Positions 57,414 through 59,106 of a stretch of 59,106 bases of DNA are shown here, one piece after another. The position numbers and the translations under genes were made by a program. The notes below the pieces were generated by a model. The model saw nothing but the letters and a program-made list of their open reading frames with translations. It had not been told where the DNA came from and ran no database searches. Origin of the DNA: Streptomyces sp. MBT65 (GTDB taxonomy: Bacteria; Actinomycetota; Actinomycetes; Streptomycetales; Streptomycetaceae); assembly GCF_016612545.1 (NCBI RefSeq), contig NZ_JAENRY010000013.1, forward strand, positions 1 to 59,106, written 5' to 3'. The stretch's first letter is position 1. Every line of letters starts with the position of its first letter.

Positions 57414-58269
57414 CGGTTCCGACCTCCATCGGCAGGATGCGGCGCAGTCGGCCCGGGGGTTCCGGGCGCTTCTGCCACTCGCGGGGGTATCCCACGGACA
57501 CCTCTTCGAAGCGGACCCCCTCGTGACGGGTGGTCCGCGGGATGTGGAGATGGCCGTAGACCATGGTGTCCACGCGGAATCTGCGGTGCCAGTCGGCGGT
57601 CAGCGTGGTGCCGCACCACATGGCGAACTCGGGGTACCAGAGGACTTCCGTGGGGTGCCGGTCCAGGGGGTAGTGGTTGATCAGGACCGTGGGCAGGGTG
57701 TCGGGGATCTCGGCGAGCCGGCGTTCGGTCGCGGCGACGCGGGCCCGGCACCAGGCCTCGCGGCTGGGGTAGGGGTCGGGGTGCAGCAGGAACTCGTCGT
57801 TGCAGACGATGCCGGTGCCGTGCGCGTACGTGAGTCCCTCGTCCTTGGTGGCGCAGCCGGCCGGGAGGAACGAGTAGTCGTAGAGCAGGAAGAGCGGGGC
57901 GACGGCGACCGGGCCGCCGGCGCCCTCCCAGACGGGGTAGGGGTCCTCGGGGGTGAGGACGCCCAACTCCTGGCACAGGGCGACGAGATGGTCGTAGCGG
58001 GCGACGCCGCGCAGGGTGACGGGGTCCTTGGGGTGGGTCCACAGTTCGTGGTTGCCGGGGGCCCAGAGGACCTTGCGGAAGCGGCCGGCGAGGAGTTCGA
58101 GGACCCAGCGGATGTCGGCCACGGTCTCGGCGATGTCACCAGCGACGATCAGCCAGTCCTCGTCCGTGCCGGGCCGCATGTTCTCGACCAGGACGCGGTT
58201 CTCTGCGTACCCGATGTGCAGGTCGCTGATGGCCAGCAGCTGTCCGGCACCGCCGGCAGTCGACTCCAC
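57361..58269 (-). CDS. calcineurin-like metallophosphoesterase
   Basis: This 302-aa protein has the metallophosphoesterase motifs SDLHIG (D16, H18), GDIAE (D45), PGNHELW (N73, H74), INHYP and YGHLHIP near 255. It hydrolyses phosphomonoesters, phosphodiesters or nucleotides using two metal ions. I chose the GTG at 58269 because GGAGGGGG lies about 8 bases upstream. Its 3' end overlaps the phosphopantetheinyl transferase start by 53 bases. A role in CoA or phosphopantetheine turnover is possible but not shown. Confidence 0.85.
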   Translation of the reverse strand: MESTAGGAGQLLAISDLHIGYAENRVLVENMRPGTDEDWLIVAGDIAETVADIRWVLELLAGRFRKVLWAPGNHELWTHPKDPVTLRGVARYDHLVALCQELGVLTPEDPYPVWEGAGGPVAVAPLFLLYDYSFLPAGCATKDEGLTYAHGTGIVCNDEFLLHPDPYPSREAWCRARVAATERRLAEIPDTLPTVLINHYPLDRHPTEVLWYPEFAMWCGTTLTADWHRRFRVDTMVYGHLHIPRTTRHEGVRFEEVSVGYPREWQKRPEPPGRLRRILPMEVGTGDRGTAPGLRGERRDTR

Positions 58270-58590
58270 CCTCGCCCCCTCCGCGCACCCGAATGAGGCC
58301 ACGAGATCACATCCCGCCGTGCCGCGACAAGACGGCGAGGCGGGCGGGGCGGTGGAGCCGGCCGGGGAGGCCGGAAGGGGGCGGCGACGGGAGTTCACGT
58401 ACCGGGTGGGCACCATCGGGAAATCCGTAACACGGGCGTTGCACGCGGCACCCTTCGAAAGCCGTATGATCGCCCCAACACCACCGCTACGAACGCCCCT
58501 TCGCCGAGGGCGGTTTGGTGTACCTCCAACCACCTTGGCCGGGCACGGCCTTGCTCCGCCGTGCCCGCGAAACCGAAAGGACGGCCCTGC
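58270..58590. promoter_or_regulatory. divergent promoter region with leader hairpin
   Basis: This 321-base region lies between the metallophosphoesterase and the ATP-grasp gene. TTGCAC (58439-58444) and TATGAT (58465-58470) are 20 bases apart, too far for a standard promoter. A perfect 9-bp hairpin (58541-58549 with 58558-58566) lies 24 bases before the ATP-grasp start. I see no further ORF. Confidence 0.45.
58541..58566 (+). promoter_or_regulatory. 9-bp hairpin in the ATP-grasp leader
   Basis: GGGCACGGC (58541-58549) pairs with GCCGTGCCC (58558-58566), with an 8-base loop, just upstream of the AAAGGA ribosome site. It could act as an RNA control element. Confidence 0.5.
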
Positions 58591-59106
58591 ATGGTCTCTC
58601 GCGTACGCGTCTGGCTCAACCGCACGTACGCGGAGAACGTGTTCTTCATGGATCAGCTGCGGAGAAATCCCAGCGATCGGGCCGTCGAGATCCATGCCAC
58701 GCACGGCGACGCGGACTCCCCCGTACTGGCCGCGGCCGACACCGCCGACCTCGAGCCCGAGAGCCTGTCCCCGGCCGCCTACGTCGAGTTCGCCCTCGAC
58801 CAGTGCGCCCGCCGCGGTATCGATGTCTTCGTGCCCCGGCTGCACCAGTCGGAGATCGTCGCGCACCGCGCGGACTTCGAGGCGGTCGGTACGGCGCTGC
58901 TGGCACCGACCCCCGAGGCCGTCGCCGTCTTCCACGACAAGGTGATCGCGTACGAGGCCGTCCAGGCGATCGGCGTACCCGTACCGCCGTGGTGGCGGGT
59001 ACGCACCGCGCCCGAACTCGTTGCGGCCGTCGAGGAGTTGGAGGCCGCCGGACACAAGGCGTGCTTCAAGCCGGCGTCCGGGGCGGGCGGGGTGGGCTTC
59101 CGCGTG
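58591..59106 (+). CDS. ATP-grasp domain protein (partial, runs off the window)
   Basis: The first 172 residues of an ATP-grasp protein are present. A pre-ATP-grasp domain (about 1-105) leads into the start of the ATP-binding domain, with HDKVIAYEAVQAIGVPVPPWW (about 116-136) and the K-P-x-x-G-x-G-G loop (KPASGAGGVGF, about 160-170). Such enzymes join a carboxylate to an amine or thiol using ATP. The ATG at 58591 follows AAAGGA. The substrate cannot be told from the fragment. ATP-grasp proteins of this type often sit in Ter-linked stress modules, but no Ter gene is visible here. Confidence 0.8.
   Translation, partial: MVSRVRVWLNRTYAENVFFMDQLRRNPSDRAVEIHATHGDADSPVLAAADTADLEPESLSPAAYVEFALDQCARRGIDVFVPRLHQSEIVAHRADFEAVGTALLAPTPEAVAVFHDKVIAYEAVQAIGVPVPPWWRVRTAPELVAAVEELEAAGHKACFKPASGAGGVGFRV

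Noticed and set aside
58439..58470. TTGCAC / TATGAT as the ATP-grasp promoter
   Set aside because: The spacer is 20 bases, longer than the usual 16-18 for housekeeping promoters, so I did not annotate it as a separate site.

Overview
The window is a high-GC actinobacterial chromosome segment, almost certainly Streptomyces. The signs are very strong third-position GC, long antisense shadow ORFs, many GTG starts, GTGA/ATGA stop-start overlaps, secreted polysaccharide hydrolases, and lipoprotein-dependent ABC importers paired with GntR/LacI regulators. I see no rRNA, tRNA, CRISPR array, insertion sequence or phage gene. The last gene runs off the right edge. The first 145 bases contain a perfect 38-bp inverted repeat that may be a contig-end artefact.

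Region 1 (48-16140) is a carbohydrate island. It encodes GH20, CBM3-GH16, GH9, a GH78-like enzyme with four Cys-rich C-terminal repeats, GH76, GH4 and GH18 enzymes. An OmpR-type two-component system sits inside it, and a HutC-type GntR regulator is divergent from the GH4 gene. The divergent GH78-like/GH76 promoter region carries two near-identical LacI-style palindromes.

Region 2 (16198-24679) is partly decayed. It holds an intact amidohydrolase, a Na+/H+ antiporter gene broken by two frameshifts, a small Atu4866-like protein, and a deletion scar that joins a truncated YtcJ-like amidohydrolase to the tail of an MFS exporter that also has an in-frame stop. Beyond these lie a LysR regulator with matching dyads on both sides, a DUF1275 membrane protein coupled to a MIP channel, and a hypothetical protein coupled to a J-domain protein. 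The latter pair converges on an operon (27657-24690) of a 77-aa protein, an ECF sigma factor and an M48 metalloprotease with a LysM domain.

Region 3 (28302-34031) encodes a VanA-like Rieske oxygenase, a 59-aa Cys/His mini-protein, a VanB-like reductase and a NitT/TauT-type ABC importer with its own promoter. Region 4 (34051-39981) is an alpha-glucoside module: GH13 alpha-glucosidase, two permeases, a binding lipoprotein and a LacI repressor.

Region 5 (40064-52998) looks like a 4-hydroxyproline regulon. It contains a GntR/FCD repressor, 4-hydroxyproline 2-epimerase, a DapA-family deaminase, a three-subunit FAD/[2Fe-2S] D-hydroxyproline dehydrogenase, an Xaa-Pro aminopeptidase, a Pot-type ABC importer, a second GntR/FCD regulator and a soluble Cache-domain protein. 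Variants of one 12-bp motif (GTGCAATGTCAC) occur at its promoters, including the importer promoter.

Region 6 (53093-59106) holds a MmyB-like ligand-binding protein without an HTH domain, an HTH plus ImmA/IrrE-like pair, an alpha/beta hydrolase, a small hypothetical protein, a metallophosphoesterase overlapping a phosphopantetheinyl transferase, and the start of an ATP-grasp gene.
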